A stretch of DNA of 64,000 bases from an uncultured Alphaproteobacteria bacterium (GTDB lineage Bacteria > Pseudomonadota > Alphaproteobacteria > Rhodospirillales > Rhodospirillaceae), in the NCBI GenBank assembly GCA_902575965.1, contig CACGTM010000002.1:1-64000 (forward strand). The letters are read 5' to 3'. The notes below the pieces were generated by a model. That model worked only from the letters and a program-made list of their open reading frames with translations. It was not told the origin of the DNA and ran no database searches. Numbering within the stretch: position 1 is the first letter of the stretch; each line of letters starts with the position of its first letter. This document shows positions 8,636-17,652 of this stretch, piece after piece. A program made the translations under genes and the position numbers.

Positions 8636-9202
8636 ATGACGAATATCTTATTACCGATAATAAAAAAAATTACAGAACAAATAGATTTGTTTAATAGTAA
8701 AATAGGGACCTTGATATCATGGTTAACTCTTGGATGTGTAATCAACTGTTTTGTAGTTGTAATATTGAGATATGTATTTTCCATTGGCTTTCCATGGATG
8801 CAAGAACTGTATGTATGGCAACATTCAATAATTTTTCTTGGGGGCGCGGGGTTTACATTTTTACATAATAGTCATGTTAATGTTGATATTATTTATTCCA
8901 AATTTAAACTAAAAACTAAATGTTACATTGATATTTTAGGTACTTTGTTTTTCCTTTTCCCTTGGGTCATTATTATTGCATATTCCTCCTCTTCCTTTAT
9001 TAGCTCCTCATGGAGAATCTATGAACCTTCCTCTCAAACGAATGGAATGCCCGGGCTTTTCTTACTTAAGTCAATGATTTGGTTTTTTTGTTTAATTATC
9101 TTCCTTCAAGGCTTGTCACTGATTTGTAAAAGAGTTTTAGTGTTATTTAATTTTTCAGAAAAAGATTTAAACAATCACCCTTTGTATAGTTCGGAAGATT
9201 AA
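8636..9202 (+). CDS. TRAP transporter small permease (DctQ/TakQ-like)
   Basis: A 188 aa membrane protein with four predicted transmembrane stretches and the DctQ signature RYVFSIGFPWMQELYVW followed by GAGFTFLHNSHVNVDI. DctQ partners with the large permease DctM and a periplasmic binding protein to import organic anions using the sodium gradient. The stop codon overlaps the dctM start by one base (TAATG), so the two are translationally coupled. The start is ATG 8636. The subfamily resembles the mannitol/chloroaromatic or 2-oxo acid (Tak) group. Confidence 0.92.
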   Translation: MTNILLPIIKKITEQIDLFNSKIGTLISWLTLGCVINCFVVVILRYVFSIGFPWMQELYVWQHSIIFLGGAGFTFLHNSHVNVDIIYSKFKLKTKCYIDILGTLFFLFPWVIIIAYSSSSFISSSWRIYEPSSQTNGMPGLFLLKSMIWFFCLIIFLQGLSLICKRVLVLFNFSEKDLNNHPLYSSED

Positions 9203-10734
9203 TGATAGGACCAACAATTGCCCTACTAATGTTTCCTGCTGCAATAGTCTCTGTTTTAATCGGATACCCAGTTGCGTTTACTCTTGCAGGTATTTCACTA
9301 ATCTTTGCATGTATCGGTTATTTTCTTGGCGTCTTTGATCCATCGCTTTTATCTGCACTTCCGGTTAGATATTTCGGAATAATGACAAATGAAGTGCTTG
9401 TAGCTGTTCCACTTTTTGTATTTATGGGGGTAATGCTCGAAAGATCAAAAATATCTGAGGAACTCCTCACAACCATGAGTGAATTACTTGGAGGTATAAG
9501 AGGAGGATTAGGTATCTCAGTTATAATTGTAGGTGCGCTGATTGCTGCTTCAACTGGTATCGTTGGGGCTACAGTTGTTACCATGGGCTTGTTAAGTCTT
9601 CCTGTCATGACAAAAGCTGGTTATAGCCCAAGCTTATCCTCCGGAACAATTTGTGCTTCAGGCACACTAGGACAAATAATACCTCCTTCAACAGTATTAA
9701 TATTCATGGCTGAAATACTTCAAGGCGCAAATCAAAAGGCCCAGTTGGAGATGGGTAATTTTTCACCTGAACCACTATCAGTTGGACAGCTATTTGCAGG
9801 AGCAATGATACCTGGGCTAATTTTAGTGGGACTTTACATTGCTTGGGTAATTTCCATTGCAATAATTAAACCAGAAACATGCCCACCTCTTAAACTATCA
9901 AGTCGGCAGAAAAATGAGTTACCCAAAAAAGTCGTTTTTGCTCTATTCCCTCCCTTACTGCTAATAGTTTTAGTTTTAGGATCTATACTAACAGGCTTAG
10001 CAACACCAACAGAATCGGCCTCCGTTGGAGCAATTGGCGCAATACTTTTAGCTGGGATTAAAAACAAGCTCACACTAGAGAATCTCAGAGAAGTTATGAG
10101 GTCCACACTATTAATCAACTCAATGGTATTTATTATTTTACTGGGCGCTTCTGTATTTAGTCTTGTATTTAGAGGACTTAATGGTGAAGACTTAGTTTAT
10201 GAGCTATTATCAAATGTCCCAGGAGGCAAAGAAGGGGCGTTACTTGTAGTTATGCTAACAGTTTTCTTCCTCGGATTTTTTCTTGATACATTTGAGATAA
10301 TTTTTATAACCGTTCCTATTGCTGCACCTGTTCTAATTAGGCTTGGGATAGACCCAATTTACCTCGGTGTCTTAATTGGGATGAATCTACAAACAAGTTT
10401 TCTAACCCCACCTTTTGGGTTCTCTTTGTTTTATCTTCGTGGGGTAGCTAATAAACTTTTGAAAACAGCAGAAATATATAAAGGAGTCCTTCCTTTTGTA
10501 GCACTCCAGATATTAGGAATTATTATCGTCTTTAATTTTCCATCAATTGCAACATGGTTGCCGGATATTTTATTTGGGAACAACTTAGAAATTAATTCAC
10601 TTAACCTAACCGAAGATATAAATATTAATAATAATGATGAAATTGGAGCCTTAGATAACTTTAGAAGTTTATTCAACTCCAACAATGATAGGTTGGTTTT
10701 TCCCTTAGATAAATTTAAAAATATTTTTGATTAA
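9202..10734 (+). CDS. TRAP transporter large permease (DctM/TakM-like)
   Basis: A 510 aa protein with about 12 hydrophobic segments, the transport subunit of a TRAP system. Family motifs: GYPVAFTLAG near the N-terminus, GASTG-like IAASTGIVGATVVTMGLLSLP, CASGTLGQIIPPSTVLI and the later GLATPTESASVGAIGA, then LQTSFLTPPFGFSLFYLRG. It is longer than typical DctM (about 430 aa) partly because of a polar C-terminal tail of roughly 60 residues rich in Asn and Asp. It converges on the binding-protein gene with 12 bp between stops and no recognisable terminator. Confidence 0.95.
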   Translation: MIGPTIALLMFPAAIVSVLIGYPVAFTLAGISLIFACIGYFLGVFDPSLLSALPVRYFGIMTNEVLVAVPLFVFMGVMLERSKISEELLTTMSELLGGIRGGLGISVIIVGALIAASTGIVGATVVTMGLLSLPVMTKAGYSPSLSSGTICASGTLGQIIPPSTVLIFMAEILQGANQKAQLEMGNFSPEPLSVGQLFAGAMIPGLILVGLYIAWVISIAIIKPETCPPLKLSSRQKNELPKKVVFALFPPLLLIVLVLGSILTGLATPTESASVGAIGAILLAGIKNKLTLENLREVMRSTLLINSMVFIILLGASVFSLVFRGLNGEDLVYELLSNVPGGKEGALLVVMLTVFFLGFFLDTFEIIFITVPIAAPVLIRLGIDPIYLGVLIGMNLQTSFLTPPFGFSLFYLRGVANKLLKTAEIYKGVLPFVALQILGIIIVFNFPSIATWLPDILFGNNLEINSLNLTEDININNNDEIGALDNFRSLFNSNNDRLVFPLDKFKNIFD

Positions 10735-10746
10735 ATATTTTTCTAC

Positions 10747-11853
10747 TCATATTTTTAATTTAAAGTCAAAAGGCAATCGCCTTGCATTTAGATACGCCTG
10801 TTCACTAATTCGCGTCCAAGGTATAACCTCTTTTCTAAATTTTAAAAAATCCTGAACAATTTCCCTTACAATATAAGACCCATTTTCATATACCTCGTTA
10901 AGAACTTCATTAGCAGCCTTACCACATTCCAAAAGTATTTCCTCTGGGAGGGCCATCACTTTTACTCCATGCTTTTCCACTAATGTTTTTAAAGCAGGTC
11001 CTGATCGTGCATTATACTCAGCAAGCATATCATGATTTGTAGCCTCTGCGACCGTCTTAATTAAAGAGCGTAAATCATTATCCAAACTCTGCCATGCTTT
11101 TTCATTTACTGTTAACTGCAGTGCTGCGCCTGGCTCATGATACCCATATGAGTAGTAATATTTACAAACCTGATAGAAGCCCAAGGACAAATCATTATAG
11201 GGGCCAACCCATTCAGCACCATCAATCGTTCCAGACTGTAAGGCAGTGAACAATTCCCCTCCTGGAAGAATAACTGGTACTGCACCTAATTTCTTCAGTA
11301 TCTTCCCTTGATTACCTGGAGCCCTAAACTTTAGCCCCTTAAAGTCCTCAAGGGATTTAATTTCCTTTCGGAACCAGCCAAGCATTTGTGTACCAGTATT
11401 ACCGGCTAAAAAACCTCTAATCCCAAATGGCTTATAAAGTTCATCCCACAATTTTTGTCCATTGCCATATTTTACCCATGCTTGGATTTCATTTGCCGTT
11501 AGGCCCCATGGGAATGAGGTGAAAAATGCACTTCCTTCAGTCTTACCAAGATGATAGTAGGATGCATCATGCCCCATTTGCGCAGTTCCATCAGCAACCG
11601 CATCAAAAACTCCTAAAGCAGGCACCAGCTCTCCAGCAGAGTAAACCTTAATAATTAGCCTTCCTCCAGATAATTTTGTAATTGTTTCAGCTAATCTCTC
11701 AGCTCCAGTTCCAAGGCCAGGAAGTCCTTTTGGCCAACTTGTGACCATTCTCCATTCATATCTGTTTTTAGCAATAGCGGGAAACGATGCACCTATAACT
11801 GGAACTACACCTGCTGTTTTTAGCGATTTCTTTAGAAATGATCTTCTTTTCAT
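10747..11853 (-). CDS. TRAP transporter solute-binding protein (DctP/TakP-like), Tat-exported
   Basis: A 368 aa periplasmic binding protein with a Tat leader (RRSFLKKSLKTAG at residues 3-15). It resembles the COG4663 branch that includes Rhodobacter TakP (2-oxo acids): WRMVTSWPKGLPGLGTGAERLA at the mature N-terminus (read in two parts), GNTGTQMLGWFRKE, and the ligand-binding Arg in GLKFRAPGNQGKIL. The block SGTIDGAEWVGPYND is typical. It lies opposite to and convergent with dctQM, and 22 bp downstream of metC on the same strand, so it is expressed separately from its permease, possibly with metC. The precise substrate is not readable. Confidence 0.93.
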   Translation of the reverse strand: MKRRSFLKKSLKTAGVVPVIGASFPAIAKNRYEWRMVTSWPKGLPGLGTGAERLAETITKLSGGRLIIKVYSAGELVPALGVFDAVADGTAQMGHDASYYHLGKTEGSAFFTSFPWGLTANEIQAWVKYGNGQKLWDELYKPFGIRGFLAGNTGTQMLGWFRKEIKSLEDFKGLKFRAPGNQGKILKKLGAVPVILPGGELFTALQSGTIDGAEWVGPYNDLSLGFYQVCKYYYSYGYHEPGAALQLTVNEKAWQSLDNDLRSLIKTVAEATNHDMLAEYNARSGPALKTLVEKHGVKVMALPEEILLECGKAANEVLNEVYENGSYIVREIVQDFLKFRKEVIPWTRISEQAYLNARRLPFDFKLKI

Positions 11854-11875
11854 AATTCATTCTTTATTAAATGGC

Positions 11876-13108
11876 CTAAGATTTATGGAGTCTTTTAAAA
11901 CCTGCCTCTAAGTCATTAATTAAATCTTCTGGGTCCTCAAGGCCAACATGTATTCTAATGCCAGGTTCGTTGAATTTCCAGTTTGTTGCAGTTCTTGACT
12001 TTGATGGATAGGAAGCACAAATCAAACTTTCATAACCTCCCCAAGAAAAACCAAGAGAAAAATATTTCATTCCATTTATCATCCTATTAACTGCATTTTC
12101 TTTTACATTTTTTAAAGCGAAAGACATCAAGCCCCCTGCACCTAAAAAATCTCTTTTCCAGATTTTATTTCCTGGATCATCTTTTAATGGGGGGTAAAAA
12201 ACTTTCTCAATCTCCTCTCGAGATGAAAGCCACTCTGCTATTATGAGTGCATTTTCTTGATGTTTTTGCATTCTAACACTAAGTGTCCTTAATCCTCTTG
12301 TTGCCAAGTAAACGTCATCTGGAGAAGCAGAAACACCAAGTAATTGTCTTGTGTGCCAAAGTTTTGGGAAATGTTTTTCCACAGAAGTTATACTTCCCAA
12401 CATTACATCAGAATGCCCAACCACATACTTGGTACATGACCCGATAGATAGATCCACTCCATGCATCAAAGGTTTATAATAGAGGGGAGAAGCCCATGTA
12501 TTATCAATCATCGTTACAATTTCTTGATTCTTATTAGATTTTATAGCCTTGCAGATACCTGGAACATCTTGAATTTCAAAAGTATGTGAGCCTGGACTTT
12601 CCATAAAAACGACTTTTGTAGATGATCTAATGAGCTCAGATATTTTCTCACCAATTAATGGATCATAATAAGTTGTTTCAATGCCATATTTCCTCAGAAC
12701 CTTGTCGCAAAAATGACGCGTTGGCTCATAGACAGTGTCAGTTACAAGTAAGTGATCACCTTTTTTCAAAAATGAAAATAATGAAGTTGTTACAGCGGCT
12801 AAACCAGATGATGTAAGCACTGTGTCATAACCATTTTCTAATTCAGTCAGTGCTCTCTCAAGAGACCATGATGTAGGGTTTCCTTTTCTACCGTAGAAAG
12901 GAACCTTTTTGAACACTCCAGGAGAATCAGAGGATTTTCCGTAAGCGTCCTCAAAAGCTTTTTCAACCTCATCTGTATCTTTAAACAGTATCGTTGAGGC
13001 TCTATAAACTGGAGTATTTACAGTCCGGTGAATAGAAACATCTTCTTTACCAGAATGAACAACTTTGGTGCTATCTCTTGAAGGTTTATTTACTTTTGAG
13101 CTGTTCAT
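11876..13108 (-). CDS. metC: Cystathionine beta-lyase
   Basis: A 410 aa PLP enzyme of the Cys/Met metabolism family, of the alphaproteobacterial cystathionine beta-lyase type. The N-terminal THxG-like motif reads VVHSGKED, the active-site Lys is in SCTKYVVGHSDVMLGS, and the Tyr/Arg phosphate site is in FYGRKGNPT. It splits cystathionine to homocysteine, pyruvate and ammonia for methionine synthesis; cystathionine gamma-synthase or gamma-lyase activity is the main alternative. AGGA sits almost against the ATG at 13108. dctP follows 22 bp downstream on the same strand. Confidence 0.88.
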   Translation of the reverse strand: MNSSKVNKPSRDSTKVVHSGKEDVSIHRTVNTPVYRASTILFKDTDEVEKAFEDAYGKSSDSPGVFKKVPFYGRKGNPTSWSLERALTELENGYDTVLTSSGLAAVTTSLFSFLKKGDHLLVTDTVYEPTRHFCDKVLRKYGIETTYYDPLIGEKISELIRSSTKVVFMESPGSHTFEIQDVPGICKAIKSNKNQEIVTMIDNTWASPLYYKPLMHGVDLSIGSCTKYVVGHSDVMLGSITSVEKHFPKLWHTRQLLGVSASPDDVYLATRGLRTLSVRMQKHQENALIIAEWLSSREEIEKVFYPPLKDDPGNKIWKRDFLGAGGLMSFALKNVKENAVNRMINGMKYFSLGFSWGGYESLICASYPSKSRTATNWKFNEPGIRIHVGLEDPEDLINDLEAGFKRLHKS

Positions 13109-13538
13109 TTCCTAGGCATTAAAAAAATTACAAACCATTATGTTCTATTCTAAAGTAAGCCTTTATTCAATTTTTATAATTATTAAAATTTTAGTGTCGA
13201 ATCATGATTCGAATTGTAATATTTCTAATTTTAAACACCGCTTGAATACAATACGTTTCGCGATAATATTCTTAAATATCTGTTAAATAGTAACTGCTGC
13301 AAAAAGTTATATAAGAATTATACATAGTTTTGTTGCATTTTTATCACAGGCTATGTTGTTCTTGTAAATTGTTTGCTAAATGGTTTTTAATAAGGTTTTT
13401 TCCCACTCAATTTTCAATTAGTTTAGTCATTAGACTAGGGTAATAGTTCCCAAAGTCTAACTATAACTATACTTAAAATTTACAATAAAAAATTATAGAG
13501 TCTTATCAACTTATTATAATTTTAAAAGAGGGGGTTTC
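13109..13538. other. 430 bp divergent regulatory gap between metC and the TonB receptor
   Basis: No open reading frame or RNA gene is evident. It holds a 16 bp perfect palindrome (13197-13212), an imperfect palindrome at 13419-13437 (TAGTTTAGTCATTAGACTA), a TATTATAAT-like -10 candidate near 13511-13519, and a strong AGAGGGGG ribosome-binding site (about 13526-13533) for the receptor gene. The length is unusual for this compact genome and suggests regulated expression of the receptor. Confidence 0.6.
13197..13212. promoter_or_regulatory. Perfect 16 bp palindrome, candidate operator
   Basis: TCGAATCATGATTCGA is identical to its reverse complement over all 16 bases. It lies 89 bp upstream of the metC start and 327 bp upstream of the TonB receptor start. 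The shape and size suit a dimeric helix-turn-helix regulator; I cannot assign one. It is closer to metC, so metC control is the simpler reading. Confidence 0.5.
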
Positions 13539-16073
13539 ATGAAAACCAGGTTAAATATATTAAAATTTTTTACAGCCACCTTTGTGGCTTTAATCGCAAT
13601 ACCTCTATCATCAATTGCGCAAATTTCACTCGAGGAGATTGTTGTTACTGCTCGTAAAAGATCAGAGAGTCTTCTTGAGATACCCGTAGCTATTACAGCT
13701 TTTAGCTCAGCACAAATGGAAGCTATTGGTGCTCCAAACCTTGTAGACCTTGCTAAGTTCACTCCTGGTCTTCAGTTTAATGAGCAAGCAGTTTCAGAAC
13801 CAGGACGGGTATACACTGCTATAAGATTTCGTGGGTTAGGCTCAGAAATTAAAGAACCCTTTGGTCAAATTGGTTCTGCTTTTCTTGATGGAATTTATAT
13901 GCCTGGTGGTGTTTCAAGTTTAGGTAACGAGAACTTTGAGAGAATTGAGGTTGTTAAAGGTCCTTCATCAGCTTGGCTGGGAAGATCAACATTTGCAGGA
14001 GCTGTTAACTTCATTACAAAAACACCAAATCTCAATGAGTTCAAAGGAAGAATTTCATCAAAATTAGGTGAAGACGGACTTTATGATATGACATTTGGTC
14101 ATGAAGGGCCTCTAGTAGAAGATAAAGTTGCTTATCGAGTATTTGTCAGGGGTTATGGAACTGACGGTCAATATTCAAGCTCTGACGGAAACAGGCTTGG
14201 TGAACAACGTACAGATACTGCAATGCTTACACTCTACTCGGAGCCAACAGAGTCTCTGTCAATTAAAGTTCATGGAATTTATACTGAAGATAAAGACAGT
14301 GGCCCAGCTCAAGCATTCATGAGTGGTCCTCTAGGATTAAGAGGTAACAACACAACAAATGTTACAAATTGTCTAGCTACTAGAACTGCAGGTCAAACCA
14401 GAGCAAACGGTCAACCACTAACAGACTTTATTTGTGGTGAAATTCCAAAAAGATTAGATCTTGTAGACTCAAGTACATCTATTTCATCAGATCTTATAAG
14501 ATTCTGGAATGAAATTGTTCCTCCATTTCCTGGTGCACCATACATAGATATGGTTGGGTTAAGAAGAGAGCAAACAAGACTATCTTTTGACTTAAACTAT
14601 GATCTTAATGCAACTGGTTTCTTTGAAGGTTCAAGCATTTCTGTACTTGCTGGATACGGTAAAGAAAACTCAGTTTTTATTCGTGATTTTGACTTAACTC
14701 CTGTAGACAACTGGCTTTCTAGAGATCCATCTCAAAACAAAGTTAAACAGTTTGAAGTTAGAATTAATTCTGGTGAAGACCAAGATTTAAACTGGATGTT
14801 AGGTGCAAGTATTTTTGATGGATCCTTCCAAGCTACATTCCAAGGCGGTGAAGTTGCTGTTGGTCACGACGGAGGACTAGCTGCAGTAATTCCTGCATTT
14901 GATATGGATAACTTCCTAGGAAACCCTGTTGATGGTATTTGTCCTTGTGCATTTCCTCCACTTACAATTGGACCAGAAACTGGTGGTTTAACCAAAGGTA
15001 TATTTGGAACTATAGGGTATCAAATTTCAGAAGAATTTTCATTTGACTTTGAATGGCGGTATCAAGAAGATGAAATTACTGTGCTTCTTCCTGGTGCAAC
15101 AGACCTCAGTGGCTTTCCAGCTCCAGTTCAAGCATTTGGAACAGGTAATGGAGGGGAATTGGGTCAGAAGTTTAATAAATTTCTTCCTCGTGTAACCCTA
15201 CAGTATCAGCCAAATGATGTATCTAACTATTGGGCAACTTTCTCTCGGGGTAACACACCTGGTTACTTTAACGGAGATATCGTAAACAGGGTGGCAAGTG
15301 ATATTGCGCTAATTCAAGCTCAAGTCGCAACCTCTGTGTTCGTTGAGGAAGAGCAACTTGATAACTATGAAATTGGTTGGAAACAACAATTAATGGATAA
15401 TCGCGTTAATTTCTCATTGGTTGCTTATTACATGGAATGGAAAAATCAGAAAACTAGAACAGGCGCAACAATTGATCGTCCTGATGGTTCTCAGATTGCT
15501 GCCAACCTAACAATAAGTGGATTCAGCACTGAATTCAAAGGAATTGAATTTGAAGGTTCTGCCGCAGCTACAGAAAATCTCACAATTGACTGGGGTTTAA
15601 ACTGGGCAGACGCAGAATTTAAGAACTTGGAGTGCGGATTTACAGATGACTATCAGCCACCTAATGCTCAAGGTCAACTAATCTGTACTGGAAACAGACC
15701 TGTTCAATTCCCAGAATGGAGCGGTTCACTTGCAGGAACATATGTTGGTGAAATCAATGATGTTTGGAATTACTTTGTTCGTTGGGATGTGTCATACACA
15801 GGTAAAAGATATGCTGATGAAGCAAATTTTGCTTATGTAGGAGACCAATGGTTATCAAGCCTTAGAGTTGGGTTTACAGATGAAGACCTTCGCGTTGAAG
15901 CTTTTGTAACCAACCTATTTAATGATAAAACATGGACTTCTGGTGGAAGATGGACTGACTTTTCTGCTGATCGTGGAGGGCTGTTCCCATTTGAATTTAC
16001 AGCTCAACAAGGTATTGCTTTAGGTGCACCAACTCTTCGTCAAGTAGGTGTGCGTGCGTCCTATAACTTCTAG
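13539..16073 (+). CDS. TonB-dependent outer-membrane receptor
   Basis: An 844 aa outer-membrane receptor. A Sec signal peptide ends about residue 28 (LSSIAQ), followed by the TonB-box region LEEIVVTARKR, the plug domain (SLLEIPVAITAFS to KGPSSAWLGRSTFAGAVNFITK), then a long barrel ending in aromatic Phe after RASYNF, as outer-membrane proteins do. It resembles the sphingomonad/marine receptors of the FecA-CirA class with unknown ligands; there is no heme or ferric-citrate signature. Internal Cys pairs (CPCA at about 467-470, and others) are unusual for a barrel. It is closed by a strong terminator and followed by an orphan binding protein gene. Confidence 0.93.
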   Translation: MKTRLNILKFFTATFVALIAIPLSSIAQISLEEIVVTARKRSESLLEIPVAITAFSSAQMEAIGAPNLVDLAKFTPGLQFNEQAVSEPGRVYTAIRFRGLGSEIKEPFGQIGSAFLDGIYMPGGVSSLGNENFERIEVVKGPSSAWLGRSTFAGAVNFITKTPNLNEFKGRISSKLGEDGLYDMTFGHEGPLVEDKVAYRVFVRGYGTDGQYSSSDGNRLGEQRTDTAMLTLYSEPTESLSIKVHGIYTEDKDSGPAQAFMSGPLGLRGNNTTNVTNCLATRTAGQTRANGQPLTDFICGEIPKRLDLVDSSTSISSDLIRFWNEIVPPFPGAPYIDMVGLRREQTRLSFDLNYDLNATGFFEGSSISVLAGYGKENSVFIRDFDLTPVDNWLSRDPSQNKVKQFEVRINSGEDQDLNWMLGASIFDGSFQATFQGGEVAVGHDGGLAAVIPAFDMDNFLGNPVDGICPCAFPPLTIGPETGGLTKGIFGTIGYQISEEFSFDFEWRYQEDEITVLLPGATDLSGFPAPVQAFGTGNGGELGQKFNKFLPRVTLQYQPNDVSNYWATFSRGNTPGYFNGDIVNRVASDIALIQAQVATSVFVEEEQLDNYEIGWKQQLMDNRVNFSLVAYYMEWKNQKTRTGATIDRPDGSQIAANLTISGFSTEFKGIEFEGSAAATENLTIDWGLNWADAEFKNLECGFTDDYQPPNAQGQLICTGNRPVQFPEWSGSLAGTYVGEINDVWNYFVRWDVSYTGKRYADEANFAYVGDQWLSSLRVGFTDEDLRVEAFVTNLFNDKTWTSGGRWTDFSADRGGLFPFEFTAQQGIALGAPTLRQVGVRASYNF

Positions 16074-16100
16074 TAAATATATAATAGAATCATAAACTAT

Positions 16101-16131
16101 ATGCCCCGGTTTATAACCGGGGCATTTTTTT
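16101..16131 (+). terminator. Rho-independent terminator after the TonB receptor gene
   Basis: ATGCCCCGGTT and AACCGGGGCAT form a perfect 11 bp GC-rich stem around a TAT loop, followed by a run of seven T. It lies 27 bp beyond the receptor stop codon. Confidence 0.95.
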
Positions 16132-16146
16132 AAGAAATTGCTATTT

Positions 16147-17643
16147 ATGCGATTTACACTAAAAACTATATTATTTTTTTTTCTTATAATTAAAAACGCA
16201 TTTTGCGAGAATCAGATCATTAGAATTGGAACTACTGCTGTTGCTCCAAGTTTAGGCAACCCCTACAAGTATACTGGTCACCCTCACTTATATACTTTTT
16301 CGGCTACCTTTGATGGCTTAACACGTTTTGATGAGGAAGGAAAATTAAACCCATGGTTAGCCATTAGTTGGGAAAATAAAACACCCCTTACGTGGGAAAT
16401 AACATTAAGAAATAATGTCTTTTTTTCTAGTGGTCGCTCTTTTAATTCGGATGCTGTTATTGCTGTGATTAAATATCTTCTAAGTGCAGAAGGAGTCACA
16501 GAACCAGTTGCAACACAATTCTCATTTATCCGCGATGCCGAAAAAGTTGATGATTATAAACTTCGAATTCATACTCATATGCCATCACCATTTCTACCTA
16601 GGACACTTCCTCTTCTTCATATAGTTGACCCTAATCAATGGGAAACTTTAGGTCCATTGGGCTTCTCACGTATGCCAATAGGAACTGGACCATTTCAACC
16701 AGTAAAATATTTAAATAATAAAATAATCCTCAAAGCATTTAAAGGTTCATGGCGTAAACCAAAAGTTGAAAGCATTGAAATTATAGCTGTACCCGATGCA
16801 TATACACGCACATTGGGACTTATCTCAGATCAATTGGATATTGCTTTAAGTATTGGCCCGGATGAAATTAGATTCATAGAGAACTCAGGTGGTTTGGGCG
16901 TTGCCTGGCTATCAGCAGATTTATGGTCAATTAATTTTCATCATAATAAAGGCACACCAATAGATAATTTATACGTTAGAGAAGCACTAAACCTTGCAAT
17001 TAATAGAGAAGAACTTATTAATGGCCTGTTAAATGGTGTTCCTGATATACCCTCTCAACCCGCGCCCAGAAACGCCTATGGATTTAACGAAAAACTTAAA
17101 CCTATCAAATATGATCCAGAGAGGGCTAAAATCTTGCTAGCAAATGCTGGTTTTCCAAATGGCTTTTCCTTTGTACTGGAGGGTGCAATTGGAGTTGGGG
17201 CTAATGACGCTGCAATGTACCAAAAGGTTGCGCAAGATCTCTCAGCTATTGGTGTTGAAATGAAGATTCAATCAATACCTGTGAGCCAATTGATTAGAAA
17301 TGTGATTGAAGGAGGTTGGGAAGGAGATGCTTTTGGTCTTAATTACACTTCACTGCCCACACTAGATGTTCTGAAATCAATGAGAAATCATTCATGTTTA
17401 TGGCCTAAAGCTTGGTACTGCAACGAGAAAATTATGCCTTATATTAATGAGGCCAGAGTAACATTTGATAAAAAAAAGAGTCTCGATCTGAGACATAAAA
17501 TTATGAAATTCTACCGTAACCAGTGGGTTTCTATTTTTCTATATCAGGCAGTGAGGTTTGCTGGCATTAAGCAAAACTTAAAAGGATTTTCTGAAATTCA
17601 TAATTTTATACCGTATGAGGACATGTACTTCATTAAGCAATAA
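16147..17643 (+). CDS. ABC transporter extracellular solute-binding protein, family 5
   Basis: A 498 aa periplasmic protein of the SBP_bac_5 (oligopeptide/nickel/glutathione) type. A hydrophobic signal peptide ends near NAFCENQ. Family features: the FDGLTRFDEEGKLNPWLA block, TWEITLRNNVFFSSGRSFNSDAV, GTGPF at the lobe junction, VREALNLAINREEL, and the C-terminal IFLYQAVRFAG. No permease or ATPase genes are nearby, so the cognate transporter is elsewhere or it works with the upstream TonB receptor. I place the start at ATG 16147; a TTG at 16138 lies just beyond the terminator T-run. The ligand is unknown. Confidence 0.88.
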   Translation: MRFTLKTILFFFLIIKNAFCENQIIRIGTTAVAPSLGNPYKYTGHPHLYTFSATFDGLTRFDEEGKLNPWLAISWENKTPLTWEITLRNNVFFSSGRSFNSDAVIAVIKYLLSAEGVTEPVATQFSFIRDAEKVDDYKLRIHTHMPSPFLPRTLPLLHIVDPNQWETLGPLGFSRMPIGTGPFQPVKYLNNKIILKAFKGSWRKPKVESIEIIAVPDAYTRTLGLISDQLDIALSIGPDEIRFIENSGGLGVAWLSADLWSINFHHNKGTPIDNLYVREALNLAINREELINGLLNGVPDIPSQPAPRNAYGFNEKLKPIKYDPERAKILLANAGFPNGFSFVLEGAIGVGANDAAMYQKVAQDLSAIGVEMKIQSIPVSQLIRNVIEGGWEGDAFGLNYTSLPTLDVLKSMRNHSCLWPKAWYCNEKIMPYINEARVTFDKKKSLDLRHKIMKFYRNQWVSIFLYQAVRFAGIKQNLKGFSEIHNFIPYEDMYFIKQ

Positions 17644-17652
17644 TGATTGAAA

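Noticed and set aside
16138-16146. TTG 16138 as the start of the solute-binding protein
   Set aside because: It lies right after the terminator T-run, whereas ATG 16147 gives a normal signal peptide.
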